A DNA stretch of 64,000 nucleotides, from contig CAVRIV010000001.1 in the NCBI GenBank assembly GCA_963721335.1, positions 1 to 64,000 of the forward strand, in the 5' to 3' direction. The first letter of the stretch is position 1. The number at the start of each line of letters is the position of its first letter. The notes below the pieces were generated by a model. It made no database searches. It was not told the DNA's origin and was given only the letters and a program-made list of their open reading frames with translations. The stretch comes from CAVXDY01 sp963721335 (GTDB taxonomy: Bacteria > Actinomycetota > Thermoleophilia > Miltoncostaeales > Miltoncostaeaceae). The position numbers and the translations under genes are program-made. Below are positions 36,253 to 43,379 of this stretch, piece after piece.

Positions 36253-37332
36253 CGTTCGAGCGCGGGAACCTCCGACTCCGCGGCCGCCACCTGGTCGCCG
36301 CCGTTCAGCTTGGCGTCGTAGAGGGCCGCGTCGGACGCTGCCAGGAGCGCGGCGGCCGTGCTCATGCCGTCCCGCGTCGTGGCGGCCCCGATGCTCACGG
36401 TGATCGCCCTCGCCGTCGGCCGCCGTGCGGAGGCCCACCTCGGAGAGCACGGCGGCAGCGACGCGGAGGGCGTCGGCGACGTCGCAGTCGGCCAGCAGGA
36501 CTCCGAACTCGTCGCCGCCGAGGCGCGCGATCCCGTCGGCGTCGCGGGTGGCGGCGCGCAGGGCCTGGGCCACGGAGCGCAGAGCGGCGTCCCCCGCAGG
36601 ATGCCCGCGCATGTCGTTGACGTCCTTGAAGCGATCGATGTCGAGGATCAGCAGCGACAGAGGGGCCGGTGTGCGGCGCGCCGACGCGAGCGCCCGCTCG
36701 AGCTGCTCGTCGAAGGCGCGCCGGTTGGGCAGCTGGGTGACGGGGTCCTCCCGAGCCTGCGACCTGAGGGCCGCGACGAGGCCGTCCACGCGGCGACGCT
36801 GGTGCAGGATCGCGAGCGCCGCCAGCGTGAAGGCCAGCGCGAGCGAGCCCGCGTCGACGACGGCCGCCGACGGGGGCTGGAGCACCCCCATCACGACCGC
36901 CTCCACGACGACCACCGTGCTCAGCACGACGGCGTTGAGGCGCAGGTCGAGAAAGCTCGCGGCATAGACGACCGGCCACAGCAGGAAGAGCTGCGAGCCG
37001 GTGCTGGAGTCGTTTGTGGCGACGTTCAGCCCCCCGAGGACGACCGTCGCGACGACCGGTGCGGCCACGAGCACGCTGACGGGCACGCGCAGCGGAGCCC
37101 TCAGGCACGCGATGCCCGCGACCGAGATCGCGAGGGAGACGGCCAGGGCGAGGGCCAGCACGAGGCCATGGCCGGCGAAGCCCGGCAGGGCGAGCCCGAC
37201 GATCAGGCTGAAGAGGCCGCCGGCCGTGAGGAACAACCCCAGGGCGCGGCCCACGCTGGCGCGGTCACGCGGCAGAATCGCGGGCGTCCAGGCCCTTCCC
37301 GTTCTTGCGCCGTCCGTGGCGCCACGAGGCAT
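36249..37332 (-). CDS. Membrane-bound diguanylate cyclase (GGDEF)
   Basis: Makes cyclic di-GMP. Six or so N-terminal helices (LGLFLTAGGLFSLIVGLALP, LALALAVSLAISVAGIACL, VLSTVVVVEAVVMGVL) act as sensor, followed by DPVTQLPNRRAFDEQLERAL, LLILDIDRFKDVNDMRGHPA and the active site RLGGDEFGVLLADCD. The product-inhibition site R-D-A-D lies five residues before GGDEF. One insertion near 36410 shifts the last 55 residues (ITVSIGAATTRDGMSTAAAL, LYDAKLNGGDQV). Its stop overlaps the convergent mqnC-rhodanese stop (CTAA). Confidence 0.88.
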
Positions 37333-37339
37333 GGTGGCC

Positions 37340-37794
37340 TCAGAAGTCCATGGGCTCGATGAGGTCGAGCTGGATCGCCTCGATCAGCCGCTCGACATCC
37401 GCCTCCATGTTGGAGCGTGCGAAGCTGCGCAGCGTGACCAGCAGGTCCTCGGTGCCGTCGTTGAGGGCGTCGTCGAACCGCTCGACGTCCTCGTGGTCGA
37501 ACTCGCCCACGTGCCGCCACTCGCAGTTCGGGCAGCGCCGCTCGATGCGCCATCCGTCTCCCGACGCGCTCCTCCCAGGAGGTGGGGAAGACGAGGTCGC
37601 TCTCGCAGTCGGGGCAGATGTGGAGGTTCGAGCTCTCCGTCGCGCTCGAGGCCGAGGTCGCTCTCGTCGACCGGCCCGGGAACGTCCTGGATGAGGGCCT
37701 CGGCGGGGTCGCCGTCCTCTCCGTCGGAGAAGTAGACGATCTCGATGACCCGGCCGCCCGGAAGGGCGATCTTCTTCGTGCGATATCCCTTCAT
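37340..37794 (-). CDS. Zinc-ribbon-type hypothetical protein (frameshifted)
   Basis: About 150 residues. N-terminal strands MKGYRTKKIALPGGRVIEIV are followed by an acidic linker, then two Cys pairs (ICPDCESDLVFPTSWEE and CPNCEWRHVGEFDHEDVERF) that should form one zinc ribbon, and a helical tail (LLVTLRSFARSNMEADVERL). Indels near 37655 and 37560. Its stop is 7 bp before the diguanylate cyclase ATG, so they are probably co-transcribed. The role is unknown. Confidence 0.6.
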
Positions 37795-37922
37795 GGCCGT
37801 GTCCGTCCTCCGCCTGGCATCGACCGCCGTCCATGGCTGCCGTCGGCGCCGTTTCCACAGTCGAGGTGGGTATCGACCCGCCGGGTGTGAACTTGAGACA
37901 GTGGCCCCGCGGGGCCGGCGGC

Positions 37923-38972
37923 TCAGGCGGCGGTGAGGGCGGCCTCCGCCACACGGTCGGCCTCGAACGAGGACCGCACCAGCGGCCCGGCCTCCACGTG
38001 GGCGAGGCCCAGGCCCCTGCCCAGCTCGGCCAGGGCCGGGTACTCGGCGGGGGCGTAGTAGCGCGCGACGGGCAGGTGGGACGCGGAGGGGCGCAGGTAC
38101 TGGCCCACGGTGACGGGGCCGCAGCCCACGGCCGCGAGGTCCGCCAGGACGCGGCCGATCTCGGGCAGGGTCTCGCCCAGCCCGACCATGATCCCGCTCT
38201 TGGTGGTGAGCCCGGCGGCGGCCGAGCGCGCGAGCAGCTCGAGCGTGCGCTCGTAGCGTGCCCCCGGGCGCACGCGCGAGTAGAGGCGCGGCACGGTCTC
38301 GGTGTTGTGGTTGAGCACGTCGGGGGCGGCCTCGATGACGGCCTCGAGAGCGCTCCAGCTCCCGCGCAGGTCGGGGATCAGCACCTCGACCCTGCAGTCG
38401 GGCAGGCGGTCGCGCAGCGCGTGGATGGTGCCGCGAAGTGGGCGGCGCCCCCGTCGGGCAGGTCGTCGCGCGCCACGGCGGTGACGACCACGAAGCGCAG
38501 CCCCATGCGGGCCGCCGCCTCGGCCACCCGCCGGGGCTCGTCGGGGTCCGGGGGGCCCGCCGGCCGCGCGGTCATCACGTTGCAGAAGCGGCAGCCGCGC
38601 GTGCAGCGGCTGCCCGCGATCATGAAGGTGGCCGTGCCGCGCGACCAGCACTTGCCGATGTTCGGGCAGGCGGCCTCCTCGCAGACCGTCACGAGCTCGG
38701 ACGTGCGCATCAGCGCCTTGGTCTGGACGAAGCCCGACGGAGAGCGGGTTCTTGGCCACCACCCAGCGCGGCAGCCGGCGGCGGTCGCAGAGCTGGGCCA
38801 GCTGCTCGCCGGTGACCTCCACCGGCTCGAGGTCCTCCCGCGGCCCATCGCCGATCAGGCGGTCCCCGAGGACGACGTCCGGGACGTGGCCCGCGGCCCG
38901 GGCGGCCTCGACCGCCTCGCGCGCCGGGACACCCGGTCCCTCCTCCACGATGAACGCGCGCTCGACGGCCAC
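37923..38972 (-). CDS. lipA: Lipoyl synthase
   Basis: Radical-SAM sulfur insertion giving lipoyl cofactor on E2/GcvH proteins. The auxiliary cluster is C-x4-C-x5-C in VCEEAACPNIGKCWSRGTAT and the SAM cluster C-x3-C-x2-C in SRCTRGCRFCNVMTARPAGP. Then DEPRRVAEAAARMGLRFVVV, VEVLIPDLRGSWSALEAVIE, DVLNHNTETVPRLYSRVRPG, KSGIMVGLGETLPEI and the C-terminal Ser in AGPLVRSSFEADRVAEAAL. Indels near 38740 and 38438. GTG 38972 fits a leaderless TACCGT box at 7 nt better than GTG 38981. A 40-residue N-terminal extension precedes the core. Confidence 0.9.
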   Translation of the reverse strand: MAVERAFIVEEGPGVPAREAVEAARAAGHVPDVVLGDRLIGDGPREDLEPVEVTGEQLAQLCDRRRLPRWVVAKNPLSVGLRPDQGADAHVRARDGLRGGRLPEHRQVLVARHGHLHDRGQPLHARLPLLQRDDRAAGGPPGPRRAPAGGRGGGPHGAALRGRHRRGARRPARRGRRPLRGTIHALRDRLPDCRVEVLIPDLRGSWSALEAVIEAAPDVLNHNTETVPRLYSRVRPGARYERTLELLARSAAAGLTTKSGIMVGLGETLPEIGRVLADLAAVGCGPVTVGQYLRPSASHLPVARYYAPAEYPALAELGRGLGLAHVEAGPLVRSSFEADRVAEAALTAA

Positions 38973-38979
38973 GTCCGTC

Positions 38980-38985
38980 ACGGTA
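38980..38985 (-). promoter_or_regulatory. -10 hexamer TACCGT, leaderless promoter
   Basis: Minus-strand TACCGT, 7 nt before GTG 38972, the same arrangement as at aat. Confidence 0.45.
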
Positions 38986-39006
38986 GCGAACCACCGAGGC
39001 GCCCGT

Positions 39007-39012
39007 TACGCT
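39007..39012 (+). promoter_or_regulatory. -10 hexamer TACGCT, leaderless promoter
   Basis: TACGCT is 8 nt before GTG 39021 of dcd. lipA and dcd share a 48-bp divergent region. Confidence 0.45.
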
Positions 39013-39020
39013 CGCCCACC

Positions 39021-39590
39021 GTGGTCCTGTCCGACCGAACGATCCGCGAGGAGCTCGCCTCCGGACGGCTCGTGATCGACCCCTTCGACGACGCGCTGCT
39101 GCAGCCGTCGTCGGTGGACGTGCGGGTGGCCGACCAGTTCCGGGTGTTCCACAACAACCGCCGCACGTTCATCGACGTGCGACAGCCCTCGGACGACCTG
39201 ACCGAGCTGGTCACCATCGCCGAGGGCGAGGCGTTCATCCTTCATCCGGGCGAGTTCGTGCTGGGCTCGACGCAGGAGCGGGTGGCGCTGCCGGACGACC
39301 TCGTGGCGCGGCTCGAGGGCAAGTCCAGCCTCGGGCGCCTGGGCCTGCTGATCCACTCCACGGCCGGCTACGTGGACCCGGGATTCGACGGCACGATCAC
39401 TCTCGAGCTGTCGAACGTGGCGCGGCTGCCCATCTCGATCCACCCCGGCATGGCGATCGGCCAGATCTCCTTCCTCCAGATGACCACGCCCGTCGAGCGC
39501 CCCTACCACGGCAAGTACCAGGGGCAGAGCGGGCCGACGGCCTCGGCGTTCCACCGGGAGTTCGAGCCGGACGGGTCGCGCTCGGCCTAG
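39021..39590 (+). CDS. dcd: dCTP deaminase (possibly bifunctional, dUMP-forming)
   Basis: 189 residues, uninterrupted. It converts dCTP to dUTP or dUMP for thymidylate synthesis. Landmarks are VLSDRTIREELASGRLVIDP, LLQPSSVDVRVADQFRVF, FVLGSTQERVALPDDLVARL, EGKSSLGRLGLLIHSTAGYV (catalytic Glu and substrate loop), DPGFDGTITLELSNVARLPI and KYQGQSGPTASAFHREF. The GLLIHSTAG/FDGTITLE pattern is shared with mycobacterial bifunctional enzymes. Its TAG stop overlaps the convergent gene (CCTAGG). Confidence 0.93.
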   Translation: MVLSDRTIREELASGRLVIDPFDDALLQPSSVDVRVADQFRVFHNNRRTFIDVRQPSDDLTELVTIAEGEAFILHPGEFVLGSTQERVALPDDLVARLEGKSSLGRLGLLIHSTAGYVDPGFDGTITLELSNVARLPISIHPGMAIGQISFLQMTTPVERPYHGKYQGQSGPTASAFHREFEPDGSRSA

Positions 39591-40012
39591 GACACGCCGG
39601 CCCCGGCCGGCGGGGCGCAGCCATGCGTTGGCGGCGGCGCCGCCGAGGAGCGCCCACAGGAGCGTCCAGACCGCGGCCGCGGCCCAGGCCGAGGCGCCCG
39701 CCGGCCACCAGCGCCGGCGCATCGGGTCCACCGACGGCATCGATCACCCGGGCCACGGCGATGAAGGCGGCGTGGATGACGTAGGCCGCGACCCAGGCCA
39801 CGACGGCGTGGCGCGGCCGCCGGCCGGCCGCCCGGACCCCCGCCAGGAACCCGCCCAGCCCGAACGAGACGGCCGCCGGCGGCGAGCCGCGCCGGCCAGT
39901 CGCGCCCCGCTCCGGCCATGAGGCCGATGGACGCGACGAGCCCGCCCCAGGTCGCCGCGATGATGTCGATCCGGGTATTGGCGGGCGACCCGCGAGGCAC
40001 GAGGGGCGCCAC
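39587..40012 (-). CDS. Small polytopic membrane protein of unknown function (frameshifted)
   Basis: About 142 residues with four helices: IDIIAATWGGLVASIGLMAG, VSFGLGGFLAGVRAAG, VVAWVAAYVIHAAFIAVARV and AAAVWTLLWALLGGAAANAW. Indels near 39885 and 39735. The minus-strand GTG at 40012 has TAGCAT 6 nt upstream. No domain recognised; it is convergent with dcd and divergent from tatA. Confidence 0.55.
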   Translation of the reverse strand: MAPLVPRGSPANTRIDIIAATWGGLVASIGLMAGAGRDWPARLAAGGRLVRAGRVPGGGPGGRPAAAPRRRGLGRGLRHPRRLHRRGPGDRCRRWTRCAGAGGRRAPRPGPRPRSGRSCGRSSAAPPPTHGCAPPAGAGVS

Positions 40013-40018
40013 CCGTCC

Positions 40019-40024
40019 ATGCTA
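40019..40024 (-). promoter_or_regulatory. -10 hexamer TAGCAT, leaderless promoter
   Basis: Minus-strand TAGCAT, 6 nt before GTG 40012. Confidence 0.45.
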
Positions 40025-40068
40025 CCCTCCGGCCAGGATCCTCCTGTAATCCCGCTGAAGGAGCCGGC

Positions 40069-40271
40069 GTGCCGTTCGGTGTGGGACCGCTCGAACTGGT
40101 GATCGTCCTGGTCATCCTGCTCGTCATCTTCGGCGCGAAGCGGCTGCCCGAGATCGGCCGAGCCTCGGATCGAGTGCCCGGGAGTTCAAGGAGGGGATCA
40201 CCGGTGCCCCCGACCCCAAGGAGGGGGAGGCCATCAGCGGCCCGAAGCCGGAGGACGACAAGAGCGACTGA
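40069..40271 (+). CDS. tatA: Twin-arginine translocase subunit TatA/E
   Basis: 67 residues. GTG 40069 with AAGGAG about 6 nt upstream. A short periplasmic start precedes one membrane helix (ELVIVLVILLVIFGAKRLPE), the F-G-x-K-x-L-P-E hinge, then an amphipathic helix (after one indel near 40163: SAREFKEGITGAPDPKEGEA) and an acidic tail ending DDKSD. It forms the pore for folded Tat substrates, which in this genome could include the Rieske protein encoded at 28.7 kb. Confidence 0.88.
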
Positions 40272-41602
40272 GGCGCCGCGGACCCGCATCTGGCGGGCCG
40301 CGTGGATGCTCCCGATCGAGGGGCAGCCCATCGCCGGGGGAGCGGTGTGCGTGGACGACGGGTGGATCGTCGACGTGGGCGCGCTGGCCGACGTGCGGGG
40401 GCGCAACGTGGAGGCGCCGGTCGTGGACCTGGGCGAGGCCATTCTGGCGCCGGGCTTCGTCGACGCCCATGCGCACCTGGAGTGGAGCCTCATGGACGGG
40501 GTCCTGCCGTCGCAGCCGTTCGCCGCGTGGCTCGGCCGGCTGCTGGGGCTGCGCGGGCGGATGGAGCCGGAGGACCACCTCGTCGCCGCCCGCCACGGCG
40601 CCCTGCGGGCGCTCCGGGCCGGCACCACCACCCTCGCCGACTCCGGGCCCACCGGCGCGGCCGTGATCGCGATGGCCGAGGCCGGCCTGCGCGGGCCGGT
40701 GCACCTGGAGGCCTTCGGCCGTGAGGAGGGCGACGAGGCGCGGGCCCTCGCGAGCGGCGTCGCCGAGCGCGTGGCCGCCCTGGCCGCGGCGGCCGATCCG
40801 CGCAACCGCGTCGGCCTCTCGCCCCACGCGCCGTACACCGTCGGCCCGGCGCTGTGGGCCGCCCTCGCCGAGGTGCCGTACCTCGCCGGCCGTCCCTGGG
40901 CCACCCACCTGGCCGAGTCCGACGACGAGACGCGCGTCATCGCCGGCGGCGACGGCGCCCTGACGCAGGTCTTCGACGCCATCGGGGCGGTGCCCGGGCG
41001 GTGGCCCGGGGCGGAGGGGGCGGGTCCGGTGGAGCGCCTCGGCCGCAGCGGGTGCGCTGAGCCGCGGGGCTCGTGGCCGCGCACTGCGTCCACCTCGGGG
41101 ACGGGGACCCGGCCGATGCTGGCCCGCGCCGGCGTGGGGGTCGCCCACTGCCCGCGCTCGAACGAGTACCTGCACTGCGGCCGCGCGCCGGTGACGGCGC
41201 TGCGCGAGGCCGGGGTCCCGGTGGGGCTCGGCACCGACAGCCCCGCCAGCGGCGGCGACTACGACGTGCGCGCCGAGGCGCGGGCCTGCGCGCGGATCCA
41301 CGGCGAGGCCGCCGGGACGCCCGAGGCGCTCCTGGCGCTGGCCACGATCGGCGGCGCGCGGGTCCTGGGGCTGGACGCCGAGGTGGGGAGCCTGGTTCCC
41401 GGCAAGCGCGCCGACCTGGTCGCGCTGCGCGCTCCTCCCGGGCTCTCCGCCCGACCCCTGGGAGGCCGCGCTGGCCCCCGAGAGCGAGGTGACCACCGTG
41501 GTCGTGGATGGCGCCGTGGCGCTCACGGATGGCCGGCCCGCGGGCATCGACGCGGACGAGGTCGAGACCGCCGCCATCAGAGCGCGACGACGGCTCTGGT
41601 AG
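40268..41602 (+). CDS. Amidohydrolase/deaminase of the MtaD-GuaD group, candidate aminodeoxyfutalosine deaminase
   Basis: Metal-dependent deaminase. Landmarks are RIWRAAWMLPIEGQPIAGGA, the H-x-H metal pair in FVDAHAHLEWSLMDGVLP, LSPHAPYTVGPALW, ATHLAESDDETRVIAGGD, HCPRSNEYLHC and VGLGTDSPASGGDYDVRAEA (metal Asp). KRADLVALRAPPG and VTTVVVDGAVALTDGRPA close the outer barrel. This COG0402 family includes 6-aminodeoxyfutalosine deaminases, and mqnA and mqnC lie 4-7 kb upstream. The substrate is inferred from context. Indels near 41045-41060 and 41445. The true start is unresolved: the frame opens just after the tatA stop. Confidence 0.7.
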
Positions 41603-41605
41603 CGT
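41600..41605 (+). promoter_or_regulatory. -10 hexamer TAGCGT, leaderless promoter overlapping a stop codon
   Basis: TAGCGT includes the amidohydrolase TAG stop and lies 8 nt before GTG 41614. Confidence 0.45.
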
Positions 41606-41613
41606 CAGAAACC

Positions 41614-42177
41614 GTGCTCCTCGACCAGAAACGCACCAAGCGCACCGTCCAGGTCGTGGCCATCCTGACCTCGCTCGCCTTCGGCGGGGTGATCATCGTG
41701 GTCCTGGGCCTGATCTTCTTCGGCGGCGGAAGCGCGAGCCCCGAGGACCAGCTCCTGAGCGACGCGAAGGCCCGGGTGCAGCAGGAGCCGAGCAATCCCG
41801 ACGCGTGGGAGCAGCTCGCGTCGGCCTACCGGGCGACGGACGACCTCCCGCAGGCGGTCGCCGCGGCCGAGAAGGCCCTGTCGTTCGCCCCCAACGACTT
41901 CGGCCGCGTCCAGGTGCTGATCTCTCTCCAGCTCGACGCCGGCAACTCCGCCGGGGCGATCGCCGCCCTCAGCGACTTCACCGTGCGCAACCCGAACAAC
42001 GCCGACGCGTTCCTCCAGCTCGGCCAGCAGGCGCAGGAAGCGGGCCGCACGCAGCTGGCCCGGCTGTCGTACGAGGCCTTCCTGCGCCTCGCGCCGGACG
42101 ACTCGAACGCCGCCGCGGTCAGGGAGCGCCTGAAGGAGCTGGCCGGCACCGGAGCCCAGACGGCCCCCGCCGGCTGA
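41614..42177 (+). CDS. Membrane-anchored TPR-repeat protein
   Basis: 187 residues, uninterrupted. One N-terminal membrane helix (VVAILTSLAFGGVIIVVLGL) is followed by tetratricopeptide repeats (NPDAWEQLASAYRATDDLPQ, AVAAAEKALSFAPNDFGRVQ, NADAFLQLGQQAQEAGRTQL, RLSYEAFLRLAPDDSNAAAV). It is probably a scaffold for protein assembly on the outer membrane face. A leaderless -10 box starts it; no operon partner downstream, since a tRNA gene follows. Confidence 0.8.
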   Translation: MLLDQKRTKRTVQVVAILTSLAFGGVIIVVLGLIFFGGGSASPEDQLLSDAKARVQQEPSNPDAWEQLASAYRATDDLPQAVAAAEKALSFAPNDFGRVQVLISLQLDAGNSAGAIAALSDFTVRNPNNADAFLQLGQQAQEAGRTQLARLSYEAFLRLAPDDSNAAAVRERLKELAGTGAQTAPAG

Positions 42178-42211
42178 GGCCCTCTCCCGGGGCCGCCCCG
42201 CGGCCCCTTGG

Positions 42212-42217
42212 TAGGAT
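42212..42217 (+). promoter_or_regulatory. -10 hexamer TAGGAT of the tRNA-Lys gene
   Basis: TAGGAT ends 12 nt before the mature 5' end of the tRNA at 42229, a normal distance for a short 5' leader. Confidence 0.45.
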
Positions 42218-42228
42218 GGGGTCCTGAC

Positions 42229-42301
42229 GGGCCGTTAGCTTAGTTGGTAGAGCAGGGGACTCTTAATCCCAAGGTCGAAGGTTCGAATCCTTCACGGCCC
42301 A
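42229..42301 (+). tRNA. tRNA-Lys(CTT)
   Basis: Acceptor stem GGGCCGT/ACGGCCC with discriminator A, D arm GCTTAGTTGGTAGAGC, anticodon loop CTCTTAA (anticodon CTT) and T arm GAAGG-TTCGAAT-CCTTC. No CCA is encoded. The outermost anticodon-stem pair (G27/A43) is mismatched. The last 42 bases plus the next base recur perfectly at 43235 and 47949. Confidence 0.95.
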
Positions 42302-42302
42302 T
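42260..42302 (+). repeat. att-like core copy 1 (3' half of tRNA-Lys)
   Basis: 43-bp sequence running from the anticodon loop to the base after the tRNA end. It is identical to 43235-43277 and 47949-47991. This copy belongs to the functional tRNA gene. Confidence 0.85.
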
Positions 42303-42913
42303 ATCGGCGTCCCCTGCTGGACCGCGATCCGGACCTTCTGCATCGAGGTCACCGAGGTGGCGACGTCGAGGACCACGGGGTGATGGCGCTGGGCGGGAAG
42401 GCCGTATGCAAGGGGGTTGGTGCCGAGCACCGCCGTCCGCCCACCGGGTGGGGCGACCAGCGGCATGAAGTTGGTGCAGGCGAAGCCGATCAGCCCCGCT
42501 TCTGCCGCGAGGCGCGCGTACGGAGCGGCGACGAAGAGCTGCCAGTCCCGCACCGCGGCGACCGCCACGCCCGAGCGCTCGCGGGCGCGCTCGATACACC
42601 ACCGCATCGCCCGTGTCGGCGCGCCAGGCCCACAGCCCCTGTCTCCGTCGAGGAGGAGCGCGCCGGCCGTCTCGCGCAGCACGCGCACGCGCGGCCGGGG
42701 GTTCAGCGCGCCGTCGCGATAGAAGGAGGTCAGGACGCCGAGCGCGGCGATCCCGTGGTCCGGGTGGCCGCGAAGCTCCGAGTCCACCAGGAGTCCGCCG
42801 AGCTCCTCGGAGTCATCGGCGGCGAGTCCGAGGCGCCGGAAAGCGATGGCGAGGCAGCGTCGGAGGTCGTCGATCCGCACCAGCCGTGCACCTTCACTGC
42901 GATCTTCGGCCAT
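42303..42913 (-). pseudogene. Malate/L-lactate dehydrogenase (Ldh2 family), truncated at the att-like site
   Basis: The N-terminal ~200 residues of a family normally near 350: LRRCLAIAFRRLGLAADDSE, DSELRGHPDHGIAALGVLTS (catalytic His region), ALLLDGDRGCGPGAPTRAMR, GLIGFACTNFMPLVAPPGGR and GTNPLAYGLPAQRHHPVVLD. At VLDVATSVTSMQKVRIAVQQ the reading runs into the tRNA-Lys 3' end at 42302 and ends in the meaningless tail VKDSNLRPWD encoded by antisense tRNA. The C-terminal NAD-binding part is missing from the window. The boundary coincides with the recombination core, so integration or excision probably cut it. Confidence 0.75.
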
Positions 42914-43234
42914 CGCTCATGCCCCGACGCTCACTCTAGGGCTTGAGAGAGCGCCGGAACTGACCCTCGCGCCGTCGCAGCCGCGGGTGTGCGGACCCTG
43001 AGGCCCCTGGACCCTGGTTTCGACTTCATCGCGCGTACGGTCCAGCCGTTCTGAGGGACGCCCTTCCTCCACGCTCTCGGCGCCTTCGATTGGGAAACTG
43101 CAAACACGGTGCAAACGAACGGAGCCGAACCCAATGCCACGAGAAGGCACAAATGGTGAAGCCGAGCCCGCAGAAGCCGTGCCAGAAAGGCTCCTCGGAA
43201 CAGGACGAGACGGGGTGACACCAACGCCACGAGC
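42914..43234. other. Non-coding stretch of segment 1 with in-phase TGCAAAC repeats
   Basis: No convincing gene; overlapping short reading frames lack family features. TGCAAAC occurs at 43099-43105 and 43110-43116, exactly 11 bp apart, about 120 bp from the att-like core at 43235. Such short in-phase repeats are what recombinase arm sites look like, but the link is only suggestive. Confidence 0.4.
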
Positions 43235-43277
43235 CTCTTAATCCCAAGGTCGAAGGTTCGAATCCTTCACGGCCCAT
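43235..43277 (+). repeat. att-like core copy 2
   Basis: Perfect 43-bp copy of the tRNA-Lys 3' half without the 5' half, so it is not a tRNA gene. It separates segments 1 and 2. Confidence 0.85.
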
Positions 43278-43335
43278 CCGCTTGGCCAAGGCATTTCTCG
43301 CTCTCCGGTTCGGCGGTTCTGGCGAGAGCAGTAAG

Positions 43336-43353
43336 TTAGGAATCCCCTGCTCT
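43336..43353 (-). repeat. Inverted near-copy of the tRNA-Lys D/anticodon region
   Basis: The minus strand reads AGAGCAGGGGATTCCTAA, matching 16 of 18 bases of tRNA positions 42249-42266 (AGAGCAGGGGACTCTTAA). It lies 59 bp past att-like copy 2, in opposite orientation. Confidence 0.4.
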
Positions 43354-43379
43354 GAGTGTGGCGTCCCCCGGTTTCCCTT

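Larger units (their letters stand above)
42303..43277. mobile_element. tRNA-Lys-integrated segment 1 (about 1 kb remnant)
   Basis: DNA between att-like copies 1 and 2. It holds a truncated Ldh2-family gene and 320 bp without a supported gene. No integrase is present, so it is best read as the remainder of an element or one end of a composite island. Confidence 0.55.

Noticed and set aside
42263..43289. Open frames ending in VKDSNLRPWD or starting MGREGFEPSTLGL at each 43-bp core
   Set aside because: These peptides are translations of tRNA-Lys sequence and its copies, a known annotation artefact; only the Ldh2-like part upstream is a real gene remnant.
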